A stretch of DNA of 47,905 bases from JADLGH01 sp964586675 (GCA_964586675.1 CAZPHQ010000027.1:1-47905), one strand, 5' to 3'; positions 7,423 through 15,758 are shown, counted from the stretch's first letter. Notes: generated by a model from the sequence alone, not told the origin. A program made the numbers and translations.

Positions 7423-8709
7423 ATGCCGGAATTGAGGATTATCCGCACGTACGCCGACAAGCCCGGAAACTCGATAAAAAATTATCTGTCGGACGGCGGT
7501 TACACAGCCCTTCCGAAGGCGCTCAAAATGACGCCTGAGGCGATCATAGACGAGGTCAAGAAATCGGGCCTCAGGGGCAGGGGCGGCGCGGGCTTTCCGA
7601 CCGGCATAAAGTGGGGCTTCATTCAGCGCGATTCCAAAAAGCCGATCTACCTTTGCTGCAACGCCGACGAGAGCGAGCCCGGGAGCTTTAAGGACAGGGA
7701 GATAATGGAGCAGGGGCCCCACCAGCTAATAGAGGGCATCGCAATCGCCTGCTACGCCATCAACTCGCACAAATCCTACATCTACATCAGGGGCGAAATG
7801 CCCTACGGCGCAAAGGTTCTCGACAACGCCATCAGGGAGGCCTACGATAAAGGCTACCTCGGGAAGAACATACTCGGCTCGGGGTTCGACCTCGACGTCG
7901 TCGTCTTCAGGGGCGCCGGGGCCTACATCTGCGGCGAGGAAACTGGCCTCCTCGAATCCATAGAAGGGAAGAACGGCGAGCCGAGGCCGAAGCCGCCGTT
8001 CCCGGCGCAGGTAGGTCTCTTCGGCTGCCCGACTATCATCAACAACGTCGAGACCCTCGCATTCGTGCCTCACATCCTAAACAGGGGCTCCGAATGGTTC
8101 GCCGCGATAGGCACCCCCAAGAACGCCGGCACGAAGATATTCGGGCTCTGCGGACAGATCAACAAGCCCGGCCTCTACGAGCTTCCGCTCGGCATTCCGC
8201 TCCGCCAGCTCATAGACGAATACGGCGGCGGCGTCCCCGGCGGAAGAAGGGTCAAGGCCGTCTCACCCGGCGGCTCTTCGGCGGCGGTGCTGTCGGCGGA
8301 AGAGCTCGACATCACGATGGACTTCGATTCCCTCGCGGCCGTGGGCTCAATGCTCGGGACTGCCGGGGTAACCGTCATGGACGACGAAACCTGCATGGTC
8401 AGGGTCGCCCAGAACCTCGCCCACTTCTACAGGGACGAGTCCTGCGGGCAGTGCGTCCAGTGCAGGGAAGGCACATGGTGGCTCGAAAAGATGCTCACGA
8501 CCATCGAAGAGGGCAGGGGCAGGATGGAATATATAGACACGCTCTTGGACGCGTGCTCCCAGATGAGGGGCACGACGATATGCGCCTTGGCCGACGGCTG
8601 CGCAATGCCGGTCGAGTCCATAGTCAAAAAATTCCGGAGCGAATTCGAAGAGCACATCCGGCTCGGCAGGTGCCCGTTCGGTCATAAGCACATGGGCGAG
8701 TGGATGTAA
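7423..8709 (+). CDS. nuoF: NADH-quinone oxidoreductase subunit F (orphan NuoF)
   Basis: 428-residue NuoF/HoxF-type flavoprotein. It shows the NADH/FMN motif GRGGAGFPTG (residues 52-61), NADESEPGSFKDR, GAGAYICGEETGLLESIEG, and the four cysteines for a 4Fe-4S centre (C341, C344, C347 in CGQCVQCREG, and C387). In complex I this subunit oxidises NADH and passes electrons from FMN to the iron-sulfur chain. Neither NuoE nor NuoG is adjacent: lhgO lies upstream and tatA lies convergent. It may join a complex encoded elsewhere, or act in a smaller NADH dehydrogenase or formate dehydrogenase/hydrogenase diaphorase. Length and residues look fully functional. Confidence 0.9.
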   Translation: MPELRIIRTYADKPGNSIKNYLSDGGYTALPKALKMTPEAIIDEVKKSGLRGRGGAGFPTGIKWGFIQRDSKKPIYLCCNADESEPGSFKDREIMEQGPHQLIEGIAIACYAINSHKSYIYIRGEMPYGAKVLDNAIREAYDKGYLGKNILGSGFDLDVVVFRGAGAYICGEETGLLESIEGKNGEPRPKPPFPAQVGLFGCPTIINNVETLAFVPHILNRGSEWFAAIGTPKNAGTKIFGLCGQINKPGLYELPLGIPLRQLIDEYGGGVPGGRRVKAVSPGGSSAAVLSAEELDITMDFDSLAAVGSMLGTAGVTVMDDETCMVRVAQNLAHFYRDESCGQCVQCREGTWWLEKMLTTIEEGRGRMEYIDTLLDACSQMRGTTICALADGCAMPVESIVKKFRSEFEEHIRLGRCPFGHKHMGEWM

Positions 8710-8837
8710 AAGGCATACCGCTCCAGAAAAGCCCCGTCTCCGGCTTCAAAAAGTCATCACCAAGACGAAACATACCCATCATATTTTTTCGGCTGTAAAA
8801 CTGCGGTCAGGTGGGGTTTGCCGGTCTGCGGGGAAGA

Positions 8838-9077
8838 TTACTGCGCGTTCTTTTTGGTTTCGGATGAAGAGGGAGGGGTTTCGAGACCGTGGTCCTGCAG
8901 CTTCCTGGAATCGTCCTTCGAAGGGGTGACGTCGATTTCGTCGTCCTTCATCGATTTCCTGAATCCCTTTATCCCCTTTCCGAGCGAAGAGCCCAAGTCT
9001 CCCAGCCTGCTTGGCCCGAATATCAGAAGAAGTATGCCGAGTATTATTAAAAGCTCAGTTACGCCAAAATGGCCCAT
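8838..9077 (-). CDS. tatA: Twin-arginine translocase TatA/E-type protein
   Basis: 79 residues: one N-terminal transmembrane helix (LLIILGILLLIF), the hinge FGPSRLGDLG, an amphipathic helix (GKGIKGFRKSM) and a polar tail. This is the TatA layout; TatA oligomers form the translocation element for folded proteins. An AGAGGT ribosome site precedes the ATG. No tatB or tatC is adjacent. It faces nuoF convergently. Redox cofactor proteins are typical Tat cargo, but no specific link is visible here. Confidence 0.9.
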   Translation of the reverse strand: MGHFGVTELLIILGILLLIFGPSRLGDLGSSLGKGIKGFRKSMKDDEIDVTPSKDDSRKLQDHGLETPPSSSETKKNAQ

Positions 9078-9098
9078 CGTTATTACCTCTCTAGGTAT

Positions 9099-9127
9099 AA
9101 AGTACAGATATTCTGGAGCACTGTCAA
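9099..9127 (-). promoter_or_regulatory. Promoter for tatA
   Basis: On the minus strand, TTGACA (9122-9127) and TACTTT (9099-9104) separated by exactly 17 nt, about 20 nt before the tatA start. Confidence 0.55.
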
Positions 9128-9241
9128 ACCAATTATCTTATCCTCAGGGCTGTTTGATGCCCCGGAATCTTCTTTATATTCGGCGAATATCCCTTGATAT
9201 GAATTGATAAACGTATTGGTTTGCTCTCCTTTTATGATGGT

Positions 9242-9658
9242 CTAGGGCTGAACCAATCCGCAGTCAAACTCTTCACCGGCATCAGAATTGAGTGTTGTGC
9301 TAAATCCGAATTCGCTAAGCGGCGTGATATTGGTAAAGTCGGTTATGACATCGGTTTCTGTATTGGTGCATCTCAGAAAACCGCAGTCTATAACTTCACA
9401 TTCAAACAAGTCGAAATTTAGAGGAAATTCATCAGCAGGATCTTCGGAATTCCTACACTGCCAGAAATTACATTGTGAGTATATGGTCTCTGCAACGCAA
9501 GCCGAGTTTAGAAGATTGACAGTTTCTCTTGGGCAATTGGAATTATCATCGTTGCAACTTATGGTTGATAGAGTTACAAGTAATAGAATGAGATAGACAA
9601 AAACTGAGTATGATGCAGAACTGGTTTTTAATTTATTTTTCATTGTAGAATTTTTCAT
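9242..9658 (-). CDS. Cysteine-rich lipoprotein in AT-rich island
   Basis: 138 residues with a signal sequence and a lipobox-like LSTISC, so the mature protein probably starts at Cys35. After it come eight further cysteines in an acidic, Asn/Thr-rich domain (NCPRE, CNFWQC, FECEVIDCGFLRC, FDCGL). An AAGGA precedes the chosen ATG; a second Met five codons later is possible. Base composition and codon use are clearly AT-richer than the flanks, and the gene lies 78 nt downstream of the metzincin-like gene with its own promoter. It could be a surface partner or inhibitor of that protease; this is speculation. Family not recognised. Confidence 0.65.
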   Translation of the reverse strand: MKNSTMKNKLKTSSASYSVFVYLILLLVTLSTISCNDDNSNCPRETVNLLNSACVAETIYSQCNFWQCRNSEDPADEFPLNFDLFECEVIDCGFLRCTNTETDVITDFTNITPLSEFGFSTTLNSDAGEEFDCGLVQP

Positions 9659-9694
9659 ACACCATTCCTTACCATAGATTTTGATGTCTCGGAT

Positions 9695-9723
9695 ATCATA
9701 TTTAATTGAGCTAATAAATTCAA
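9695..9723 (-). promoter_or_regulatory. Promoter for the cysteine-rich lipoprotein
   Basis: Minus strand TTGAAT (9718-9723) and TATGAT (9695-9700), spacer 17 nt, about 37 nt before the start codon. Confidence 0.5.
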
Positions 9724-9736
9724 TAACTAGTCATTA

Positions 9737-10834
9737 TTAATGATACTCATGGCTTGAACAACAGTGAAAAGTATTATGACCGCTTGGGGTCATATCTGCA
9801 CAACTACCAGGTGAAGGTCCGTGGGTAAAACCATACGTATGTTGCAATTCATGTCTTATTAACCACATGGCTCCCCTGAATCTGTTCTGGGCAATCCATA
9901 TTATTCCATTCTTGCTGGTAGCAACAGCGTCATTTAAATTTCCATCACCTGTGTCTGTAGTAGCACACGCCCAGGCTCCTGACCCGGATCCACCACAAAG
10001 ATTAAATACATTTCTCATCTCTTGATCACTTAGATAAACATTAATTTTTAATCCGCTGGGCTGACAATAACGCACAGAAGGATTATGAGAATTTCCCATG
10101 CAATAAGTTGTTGATAAAGCCGCGTTGGCTGCTGAAGGATGATTATTACCATACAATTGATACTCAACTGGGAATCTGTCCACATTTCCCATTATATGTG
10201 ATGACATTGAATTTATATGACAATCGTTCACTTGATAATGATAAGTAATCTCAATCGAAGGTGCATTATTGCTTCTGGGACAGTTGCCGGCACAGATTGC
10301 TCTTTGCTGTGGATTGCTATAGATACCACAATTAATAAGTTGAGTGGTTCCTGCGGGAAATGTTACGTTTCCATTACAATTAGGTACGGGGATAGCGCCA
10401 GCCCATGCTTCTGTAGTACTAAAAAAATGTGACCAGTTAACTTCGATTCGTCGATATAGGACCGAGAAAAACTCGTCAAGATAGGGTTCAACTTTCATGT
10501 TAGGATCCGGAGGTTCTTGAAACCGTATATATATTTCTTTCTTGCCAGATGTTTTTGACCATTCCATGATTTCATCTATGTTATTGTATTCTGGAGATAT
10601 AACGAAATATGCTCTTTGGTCATTTGGGTCAGTGGGGTTTATAGCAAATTGAGGACGCTCCTCTGCAATCCACTTATAACCTGTAGGCAGGCTTGATTTT
10701 ACCGATAGACTCAATCGAGCAGGATTACCCACTATTACAATATCGGGCACTTCACTCACACTATGGCTCAGATAACTAAATCCCGTCAGTATAATTACAA
10801 AAACAAAACCTCCGAACCAAATTTTCTTTTTCAT
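9737..10834 (-). CDS. Secreted metzincin-like zinc metalloprotease
   Basis: 365 residues with an N-terminal signal or anchor (MKKKIWFGGFVFVIILTGF). Near the C-terminus is HELQHTYGFTH (residues 328-338), which fits the full HEXXHXXGXXH metzincin signature: three zinc-binding His and a catalytic Glu. A Met follows ten residues later (CADM), as a Met-turn would. The middle and C-terminus carry many cysteines (pairs near 153/169, 181/185, 205, 245, 257, 280, 290, 345, 358/359) suited to disulfides outside the cell. GGAGGTG gives a strong ribosome site. No known full-length family is recognised. DNA is AT-rich relative to both flanks, suggesting transfer. Protease activity is inferred from the motif. 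Confidence 0.75.
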   Translation of the reverse strand: MKKKIWFGGFVFVIILTGFSYLSHSVSEVPDIVIVGNPARLSLSVKSSLPTGYKWIAEERPQFAINPTDPNDQRAYFVISPEYNNIDEIMEWSKTSGKKEIYIRFQEPPDPNMKVEPYLDEFFSVLYRRIEVNWSHFFSTTEAWAGAIPVPNCNGNVTFPAGTTQLINCGIYSNPQQRAICAGNCPRSNNAPSIEITYHYQVNDCHINSMSSHIMGNVDRFPVEYQLYGNNHPSAANAALSTTYCMGNSHNPSVRYCQPSGLKINVYLSDQEMRNVFNLCGGSGSGAWACATTDTGDGNLNDAVATSKNGIIWIAQNRFRGAMWLIRHELQHTYGFTHGPSPGSCADMTPSGHNTFHCCSSHEYH

Positions 10835-10864
10835 ATAGCACCTCCAATTATTAATTTATTCACA

Positions 10865-10893
10865 ATATAACAGTTATTTTAATTCCATGTCAA
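10865..10893 (-). promoter_or_regulatory. Promoter for the metzincin-like gene
   Basis: Minus strand TTGACA (10888-10893) and TTATAT (10865-10870) with a 17-nt spacer, about 30 nt before the ATG. Confidence 0.55.
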
Positions 10894-11018
10894 ATCTTTT
10901 CACAAAATTGTCGAGTTCCCATACGTAGCTTGATTTCTAGAAATGTTCCGGGCTATTCGGGATGTTTTTTCGGGCTGAAAACCACAGCGTCTCTGGGTTC
11001 CGAGACCCTAAATTTTCC

Positions 11019-11047
11019 TTGACACCCCGGAGCATAGCAAACATACT
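11019..11047 (+). promoter_or_regulatory. Promoter for the basic membrane protein
   Basis: TTGACA at 11019-11024 and CATACT at 11042-11047, spacer 17 nt, 23 nt before the ATG at 11071. Confidence 0.5.
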
Positions 11048-11070
11048 CATTTTTACGGGGGTGATTCACT

Positions 11071-11364
11071 ATGGCGGAAGAAAAAAGAACAGGGGAAAAG
11101 CGCGGTTCCCGGTCCGGGCGGTCGGCGTCCCGCAGTCTCGCCAACGGCAGCGGGAAAAACGGGCACGAGTCCGGAAGGACGGCCCCGAAGCCGCACGCGA
11201 AGGGCAGGGGAGCTTCGCGGAAAGCCGGTAAAAAAGGCCAGGCGGCCGGAGCCGGAAGCTTAACCGCCACGGCTGCCGGGATGATACGCAAAAAACCGGT
11301 GCTTTCGATGCTCGCCGCGTTCGCGGCCGGAATTATTATCGGCTTCCGTCCCGGCCGCGGGTGA
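11071..11364 (+). CDS. Small basic protein with C-terminal membrane anchor
   Basis: 97 residues. The first 70 are disordered-looking and very basic (Arg, Lys, Ser, Gly). The last 27 form one hydrophobic glycine-containing helix (PVLSMLAAFAAGIIIGF) ending in GRG. This architecture resembles the C-terminal anchor of DUF883/ElaB-YqjD proteins, which tether ribosomes to the inner membrane in stationary phase, but the similarity is limited to the anchor. A GGGGGTGA ribosome site and a promoter support the start. The basic segment could bind nucleic acid or ribosomes. Confidence 0.6.
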   Translation: MAEEKRTGEKRGSRSGRSASRSLANGSGKNGHESGRTAPKPHAKGRGASRKAGKKGQAAGAGSLTATAAGMIRKKPVLSMLAAFAAGIIIGFRPGRG

Positions 11365-11409
11365 TAGCGGCGCTTTAAGCTCCGATACGTCAGGCGCAGG
11401 GGGAACAAG

Positions 11410-11895
11410 ATGGACCTTTCCGGCATTTTCGAATACGACCAGTCCGAGATCAAGATACTGATTCACGTCGTGGTCGCCATGCTCCTTGGCGCCGTCGTCG
11501 GGCTCGACCGCGAGCTCGAGGACAAACCCGCCGGGCTCAGGACCAACATGCTCGTCGCCGGCTCCGCCGCGCTTCTCGTATGGCTCGGGCGTCTCGTGGT
11601 GCCGTGGTACGGGCTTAACGACGTGGCGCTGGGATCGGACCCCCTCAGGATAATCGGCGCGATAATAACGGGCGTCAGCTTCCTCGGGGCGGGCACGATA
11701 ATAAGGGGAGGACGCTCCGGCAAGGTCCACGGCCTCACGACAGCGGCGACGCTCCTCTTCGTGGCCTCGGTCGGCATATGTGTCGCCCTTTCGAAGATAG
11801 TGACCGCTATAGGAGTAACGCTGATCGCGCTTCTCACGCTCCGGGGCCTAGGCTACCTCGAGCAGAGGCTCCGCCCCGGCGGCAAAAAACCCTGA
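11410..11895 (+). CDS. MgtC/SapB-family membrane protein
   Basis: 161 residues with four hydrophobic helices and the family marks: GAVVGLDRE near residue 30, AGLRTNMLV, ITGVSFLGAGTI, and GLTTAATLL. MgtC proteins act in the inner membrane and influence survival under low magnesium and ATP homeostasis; many free-living members have no defined substrate. An AGGGGGAAC site precedes the ATG. It follows the small basic membrane protein by 45 nt. The C-terminal soluble domain of long MgtC forms is absent, so this is the short SapB-like form. Confidence 0.88.
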   Translation: MDLSGIFEYDQSEIKILIHVVVAMLLGAVVGLDRELEDKPAGLRTNMLVAGSAALLVWLGRLVVPWYGLNDVALGSDPLRIIGAIITGVSFLGAGTIIRGGRSGKVHGLTTAATLLFVASVGICVALSKIVTAIGVTLIALLTLRGLGYLEQRLRPGGKKP

Positions 11896-12011
11896 GCCCC
11901 TGACAACGCTTCTTTTCCCCTCTACCCCTGCAAATTTCCCTCGAAACCGGTTCCCGCGTGTGATAGATTTAGAAAAGAATTACAGTTATCTAAATTGGCA
12001 GGGGGTGCGTG

Positions 12012-12176
12012 ATGCTCGGATGGGCCATAACATTCCTCGTTATAGCCATAATCGCGGCGATACTCGGATTCGGCGGGATCGCAGGCGCGGCGACGGGAAT
12101 AGCGAAGATACTGTTTTTCGTCTTTCTCGTTATTTTTATCGTTTCCCTGATATTCGGCAGACGTCCTCCCGCGTAA
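12012..12176 (+). CDS. DUF1328/YtjA-family small membrane protein
   Basis: 54 residues beginning MLGWAITFLVIAIIAAILGF, then GGIAGAATGIAKILFFVFLV and a short basic end. Two hydrophobic helices separated by a glycine-rich turn match the DUF1328 (UPF0391) family, common near stress genes; the function is unknown. AGGGGGTG lies upstream of the ATG. It is convergent with ndh, with 13 nt between the two stop codons. Confidence 0.85.
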   Translation: MLGWAITFLVIAIIAAILGFGGIAGAATGIAKILFFVFLVIFIVSLIFGRRPPA

Positions 12177-12189
12177 TCCGTCCGTGCGC

Positions 12190-13512
12190 TCAGGGCAGGG
12201 GCTTATTCCCACTCTTCCCTACGAGCTCCGGGGACACGTCTCCCGTAATCAGCCTGACGCCTCTCTTTCGGGTGAAGTAGTTCCACGCCCACTGAAAGAG
12301 GACGAGCACCTTGTTATCGAATTCGATGAGATAGCTTATGTGGACGAACGCCCATATGAGCCAGGCGGGAAAGCCCGAGAACCTGAGCTTCCCGAGGTCG
12401 GCCACGGCGGCGTTCCGGCCTATGACGGCGAGGTTCCCCTTGTCGGAGTACCTGAACTCCTTCGTCTCCTTCCCGGCGAGCCTGTCCGCTATCAGCCCGG
12501 CGACGTAGCTCCCCTCCTGCATCGCGACCTGCGCGACGCCGGGAAGCGGCTTTCCCGTCTGATGTGAAAAATTCGCGAGGTCCCCTATGACGAAAATGTC
12601 CGGCCTGCCGGGTACTGTAAGGTCGGGCGCCACCATCACCCTCCCGCCGCTGTCGAGCTCGGCCCCGGCCCTTTCCTGGAGAACCTTGCCGAGAAAGGAA
12701 GCCTTGACGCCCGCCGTCCAGAGGATAGTCCTCGACTGTATAATCTCCGGTACGCCGTTTCTCAGTATGTGGACCCTGTTCCCCTTTATGTCGGTGACGA
12801 GCGTGTTGAGCCTTATGGTCACTCCGAGGCTTCTTAGAGATTCCTCGGCCTTTTTCGAGAGGTCTTCGGGATAGGCGGGGAGAACATGATCCCTCCCCTC
12901 TATGAGCACTATGCACGTCTGCCTCGTGTCTATATTCCTGAAATCGTTCTTGAGCGTAGTCCGCGCAAGCTCGCCTATAGTGCCCGCGAGCTCGACGCCC
13001 GTCGGCCCCGCGCCGACGATAAGAAACGTCATCCACTCGCGCTGTATGTTCGGGTCGGGCTCCCTCTCGGCCGCCTCGAAGGAAAGAAGAATCTTTTGCC
13101 TCATTACGAGCGCATCCTCTACAGTCTTAAGCCCCGGCGCGTCCTTCGTCCATTCCTCGTGCCCGAAATAGTGATGATGGGAGCCCGTGGCTACGATAAG
13201 CGTGTCGTACGTCAGCCTCCCGTCCCTGAGGACGACAGTCTTCTCGCCCGGGAGAATGTCCGTAACCTCTGCCTGGTAGACGTGCGTATTCTTGTAGCGG
13301 TTTAAAATCATCCTGAGAGGCGAGGCGATCTCGCCGGGCGAAAGCCACCCGGCAGCCACCTGATAAAGGAGCGGCTGAAACAGGTGAAAGTTTCTTTTGT
13401 CGACAAGCGTTACCCTGAGGCCGAGCTTCGAGAGCTTCTTGGCGGCGTAAAGACCCCCGAAACCGCCCCCTAGTATGACGACGTGATGCGTTTTTCCGGC
13501 TTCGGAATCCAC
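12190..13512 (-). CDS. ndh: Type II NADH dehydrogenase (NDH-2)
   Basis: 440 residues from a GTG at 13512. An in-frame TTG at 13554 would add 14 residues, but a TATAAT (13532-13537) falls inside that extension and a GAGGGG site sits 6 nt before the GTG. Two Rossmann motifs are visible: HHVVILGGGFGGLYAAKKL for FAD and FLIVGAGPTGVELAGTIGEL for NADH. The family landmark DIFVIGDLA is also present. A C-terminal hydrophobic/aromatic stretch (FPAWLIWAFVHISYLIEF) is the membrane-binding part. It oxidises NADH and reduces quinone without pumping protons. With transhydrogenase and NuoF nearby, it indicates flexible NAD(P)H handling. Confidence 0.92.
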   Translation of the reverse strand: MDSEAGKTHHVVILGGGFGGLYAAKKLSKLGLRVTLVDKRNFHLFQPLLYQVAAGWLSPGEIASPLRMILNRYKNTHVYQAEVTDILPGEKTVVLRDGRLTYDTLIVATGSHHHYFGHEEWTKDAPGLKTVEDALVMRQKILLSFEAAEREPDPNIQREWMTFLIVGAGPTGVELAGTIGELARTTLKNDFRNIDTRQTCIVLIEGRDHVLPAYPEDLSKKAEESLRSLGVTIRLNTLVTDIKGNRVHILRNGVPEIIQSRTILWTAGVKASFLGKVLQERAGAELDSGGRVMVAPDLTVPGRPDIFVIGDLANFSHQTGKPLPGVAQVAMQEGSYVAGLIADRLAGKETKEFRYSDKGNLAVIGRNAAVADLGKLRFSGFPAWLIWAFVHISYLIEFDNKVLVLFQWAWNYFTRKRGVRLITGDVSPELVGKSGNKPLP

Positions 13513-13531
13513 GGCAACCCCCTCGTTCGTT

Positions 13532-13537
13532 ATTATA
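13532..13537 (-). promoter_or_regulatory. -10 element for ndh
   Basis: TATAAT on the minus strand, about 20 nt upstream of the chosen GTG start. No good -35 is seen at the usual distance. Its place argues against the longer TTG-initiated form of the protein. Confidence 0.45.
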
Positions 13538-13738
13538 CGCGTTTTACCGCGCAAAGGATTCCCGCGGCAGGGCTCCGTCAGTAGCTGACGAAATAATTCA
13601 CACCGTGCTGCTCGGGGTAAAGCACTAGGCGAAATGAAATTCTATCATGAAGTCCGGGGGAAGATTACAAGAATTCAATAAAGCCTGGAAAACTCGATTC
13701 ATTCGTATAACGGGAAATTTTCGAACCTCCGGCGAGGT

Positions 13739-14053
13739 TTAGAAAGTAACCGCCGCGAGGACGAAGCTGAGAACGACCATGAACGCGATTATGCACATCA
13801 TGACGACAGGGGTTTTCGGGTTGTAGCCCCTGTGCGCGTTGGGGACGCTCGACTGGGAAAAGCTTTCCCTTCTCTCCATGAGCCCCTTTTTCACAGCCGG
13901 CGCGCCGGCGTGCGCGGCAGTATGCGTCTTCTCCGCATGGGCTTCGGCAGCTTTCTCCACGCGGGCTTCCGCCACCACCTCCTTGGCCTCTACGCGCTCT
14001 TCCACTTTCTCGGCGGCTTCTCTTTCGGCTTCGAGCTCTTTCTCTTCAGTCAT
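13739..14053 (-). CDS. Tail-anchored Glu/Ala-rich protein
   Basis: 104 residues. Residues 1-45 are almost all Glu, Ala, Lys and Val, in a pattern suited to a coiled coil or extended helix. A polar middle contains SFSQSSVPNAHRGYNPKTP. The last 20 residues are one hydrophobic helix (VVMMCIIAFMVVLSFVLAAV), giving a C-terminal anchor. A weak AAGGA lies 11 nt before the ATG. I do not recognise the family. It lies between ndh and a CBS protein, all on the minus strand. Confidence 0.6.
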   Translation of the reverse strand: MTEEKELEAEREAAEKVEERVEAKEVVAEARVEKAAEAHAEKTHTAAHAGAPAVKKGLMERRESFSQSSVPNAHRGYNPKTPVVMMCIIAFMVVLSFVLAAVTF

Positions 14054-14166
14054 TATATCTACGTCCTTTGCCTATACCTTATACCTTGGTTTGGTTACAG
14101 CAATTCTTATCTGCCGGTTGGTCAATATTTCTTCGGCCGGGAAACGCCTCGCAACGCGGCGCGCGC

Positions 14167-14610
14167 CTATATGTGTCCGAAGGCATACTCCTGCGCAACC
14201 TTGAGCTGGTACTTGAGCTCGCCTATAAGTATCCTTTGCAGGTCGCTCCACGCAAGCATGCCGTGATAATCGCCGTCCTCGTCGAGTATGAAGAGGTGCG
14301 AAATGGCGTTCGAGCTCATGAGATCGAGACAATCGTAAAACGACGTTTCGAGCGTTACAGTCCTGAGCTCGGTGCTCATTATGTCCGACACCCTGACTTC
14401 CGACGGCTTCCTGCCGAGGGCCACTATTTTCGTGGAGAAGTCCGAATGCCCGACGACGCCCACCATCTTGCCGTCCTTCATTACGCCCGTGGTCCTGACC
14501 TTGAAGTTCCTCAGCTTGAGGGCTGCTACGTCGGCTGTATCTTCGGCATCCACGAAATAAATCCTGTTCCTGACGCCGATAAGATCCTTTACCTTGAGAT
14601 CTTCGAGCAT
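14167..14610 (-). CDS. Two-CBS-domain protein
   Basis: 147 residues forming a tandem pair of CBS motifs (a Bateman module) with no other domain. The first covers about residues 5-60 (VKDLIGVRNRIYFVDAEDTA, then GVVGHSDFSTKI). The second covers about 75-135 (VSDIMSTELRTVTLETS, then HLFILDEDGDYHGMLAWSDL). Such stand-alone modules bind adenine nucleotides and regulate partner proteins. The target is unknown. Ribosome site GGGGGGTAAG lies upstream of the ATG. Confidence 0.85.
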   Translation of the reverse strand: MLEDLKVKDLIGVRNRIYFVDAEDTADVAALKLRNFKVRTTGVMKDGKMVGVVGHSDFSTKIVALGRKPSEVRVSDIMSTELRTVTLETSFYDCLDLMSSNAISHLFILDEDGDYHGMLAWSDLQRILIGELKYQLKVAQEYAFGHI

Positions 14611-14772
14611 GGATGCTTACCCCCCTGTGTATTTATCCGTTCGAAGCTTTGTTAAGGCTATTTGCCCACTTATATATCATTCTAGCACAAAATCAAAGTT
14701 CAAAGAACCCCCTATTTTCGCTCCCTTGGAAAGAGCGTTCCGGCCTGTTCGATGCAAGTAAATATAGACCGT

Positions 14773-14795
14773 CAGGCAGTCCCGCCGCCTGCCTG
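14773..14795. repeat. Inverted repeat upstream of the rhodanese promoter
   Basis: CAGGCAG (14773-14779) and CTGCCTG (14789-14795) with a 9-nt loop, just upstream of the -35 at 14810. It could be an operator or an mRNA end of unknown origin. Confidence 0.3.
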
Positions 14796-14809
14796 CATTC
14801 CCCGGCCCC

Positions 14810-14838
14810 TTGAATTAGTGAAACCGTACCAATACAAT
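14810..14838 (+). promoter_or_regulatory. Promoter for the sulfur-transfer cluster
   Basis: TTGAAT at 14810-14815 and TACAAT at 14833-14838, spacer 17 nt. The start codon follows at 14913, giving a leader of about 65-70 nt. Confidence 0.55.
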
Positions 14839-14912
14839 AAATAACGGAAGTAGCGGTTCCAGGATATTCGTTATTAAACAATCTCGAATCCCACACGACA
14901 GGAGGATTTAAA

Positions 14913-15758
14913 ATGGCGGATTATGTACATCCGGAGGCTTTGGTCAGCACCGAATGGGTGTCTGAGCATCTTAAGGACCCGTCGGTTCGCATAGTCGAAT
15001 CCGACGAAGACGTGCTTCTTTACGATACCGGCCATATCGAGGGCTCTGTCAAGATCGACTGGCAGGCGGACCTCCAGGACCAGACGGTAAGGGATTATAT
15101 AGACAAAGTTAGGTTCGAAAAGCTTCTTTCCGAAAAGGGCATCGCGAACGACACCACTATCGTTTTCTACGGAGACAGGAACAACTGGTGGGCTTGCTAC
15201 GCGTTCTGGGTGTTCAAGCTCTTCGGGCACGAGAAATGCGTCGTGATGAACGGCGGCAGGCAGAAATGGGTCGAGGAAGGAAGGCCGCTCACTAAAGAAG
15301 TGCCTTCTTATCCGAAAACGTCCTACAAATCCCCGGGCATCGACGCCTCTATACGCGCGTTCAGGGACGATGTGGTAAAGCATCTCGATGGGAAAAAGCC
15401 GCTCATCGACGTCCGCTCCCCGAAAGAGTTCACTGGCGAGCTTCTTCACATGGAGGCTTATCCCCAGGAAGGCGCGCTCAGGGGCGGTCACATACCCGGC
15501 GCGAAGAACGTTCCGTGGGCGACCGCAGCGAGGGAAGACGGCACATTCAAATCGGCCGACGAGCTTCGCGGGATCTACATCGAAGACAAGGGCCTTAAGG
15601 AAGGCGACGACGTGATCGCCTACTGCAGAATCGGCGAGCGCTCGTCTCACACCTGGTTCGTTCTGACGTACCTCCTCGGCTTCGGCAAGGTCAGGAACTA
15701 CGACGGCTCCTGGACCGAATGGGGCAACCTGGTCAAGGCTCCTATAGAGAAACCCTGA
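14913..15758 (+). CDS. Tandem-rhodanese sulfurtransferase
   Basis: 281 residues with two rhodanese domains. The N-terminal one (about 10-130) is inactive-type. The C-terminal one (about 150-275) has the active loop YCRIGERSSHTW with Cys238. A CRxGxR loop is typical of thiosulfate sulfurtransferases of the SseA/CysA type, which carry a persulfide and transfer sulfur to cyanide or protein acceptors. AGGAGG lies a few bases before the ATG. It heads a cluster with SufE- and SufU-like genes, which suggests the persulfide is used for Fe-S or other sulfur delivery. No signal peptide, so cytoplasmic. Confidence 0.9.
   Translation: MADYVHPEALVSTEWVSEHLKDPSVRIVESDEDVLLYDTGHIEGSVKIDWQADLQDQTVRDYIDKVRFEKLLSEKGIANDTTIVFYGDRNNWWACYAFWVFKLFGHEKCVVMNGGRQKWVEEGRPLTKEVPSYPKTSYKSPGIDASIRAFRDDVVKHLDGKKPLIDVRSPKEFTGELLHMEAYPQEGALRGGHIPGAKNVPWATAAREDGTFKSADELRGIYIEDKGLKEGDDVIAYCRIGERSSHTWFVLTYLLGFGKVRNYDGSWTEWGNLVKAPIEKP

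Noticed and set aside
9078..11070. Flanking direct repeats or integrase marking the AT-rich island as a mobile element
   Set aside because: I looked for repeats and recombinase genes at both edges and saw none, so no mobile element is claimed.
13513..13554. 14-residue N-terminal extension of NDH-2 from a TTG
   Set aside because: A TATAAT lies inside it, and the GTG at 13512 has a good ribosome site at normal spacing.
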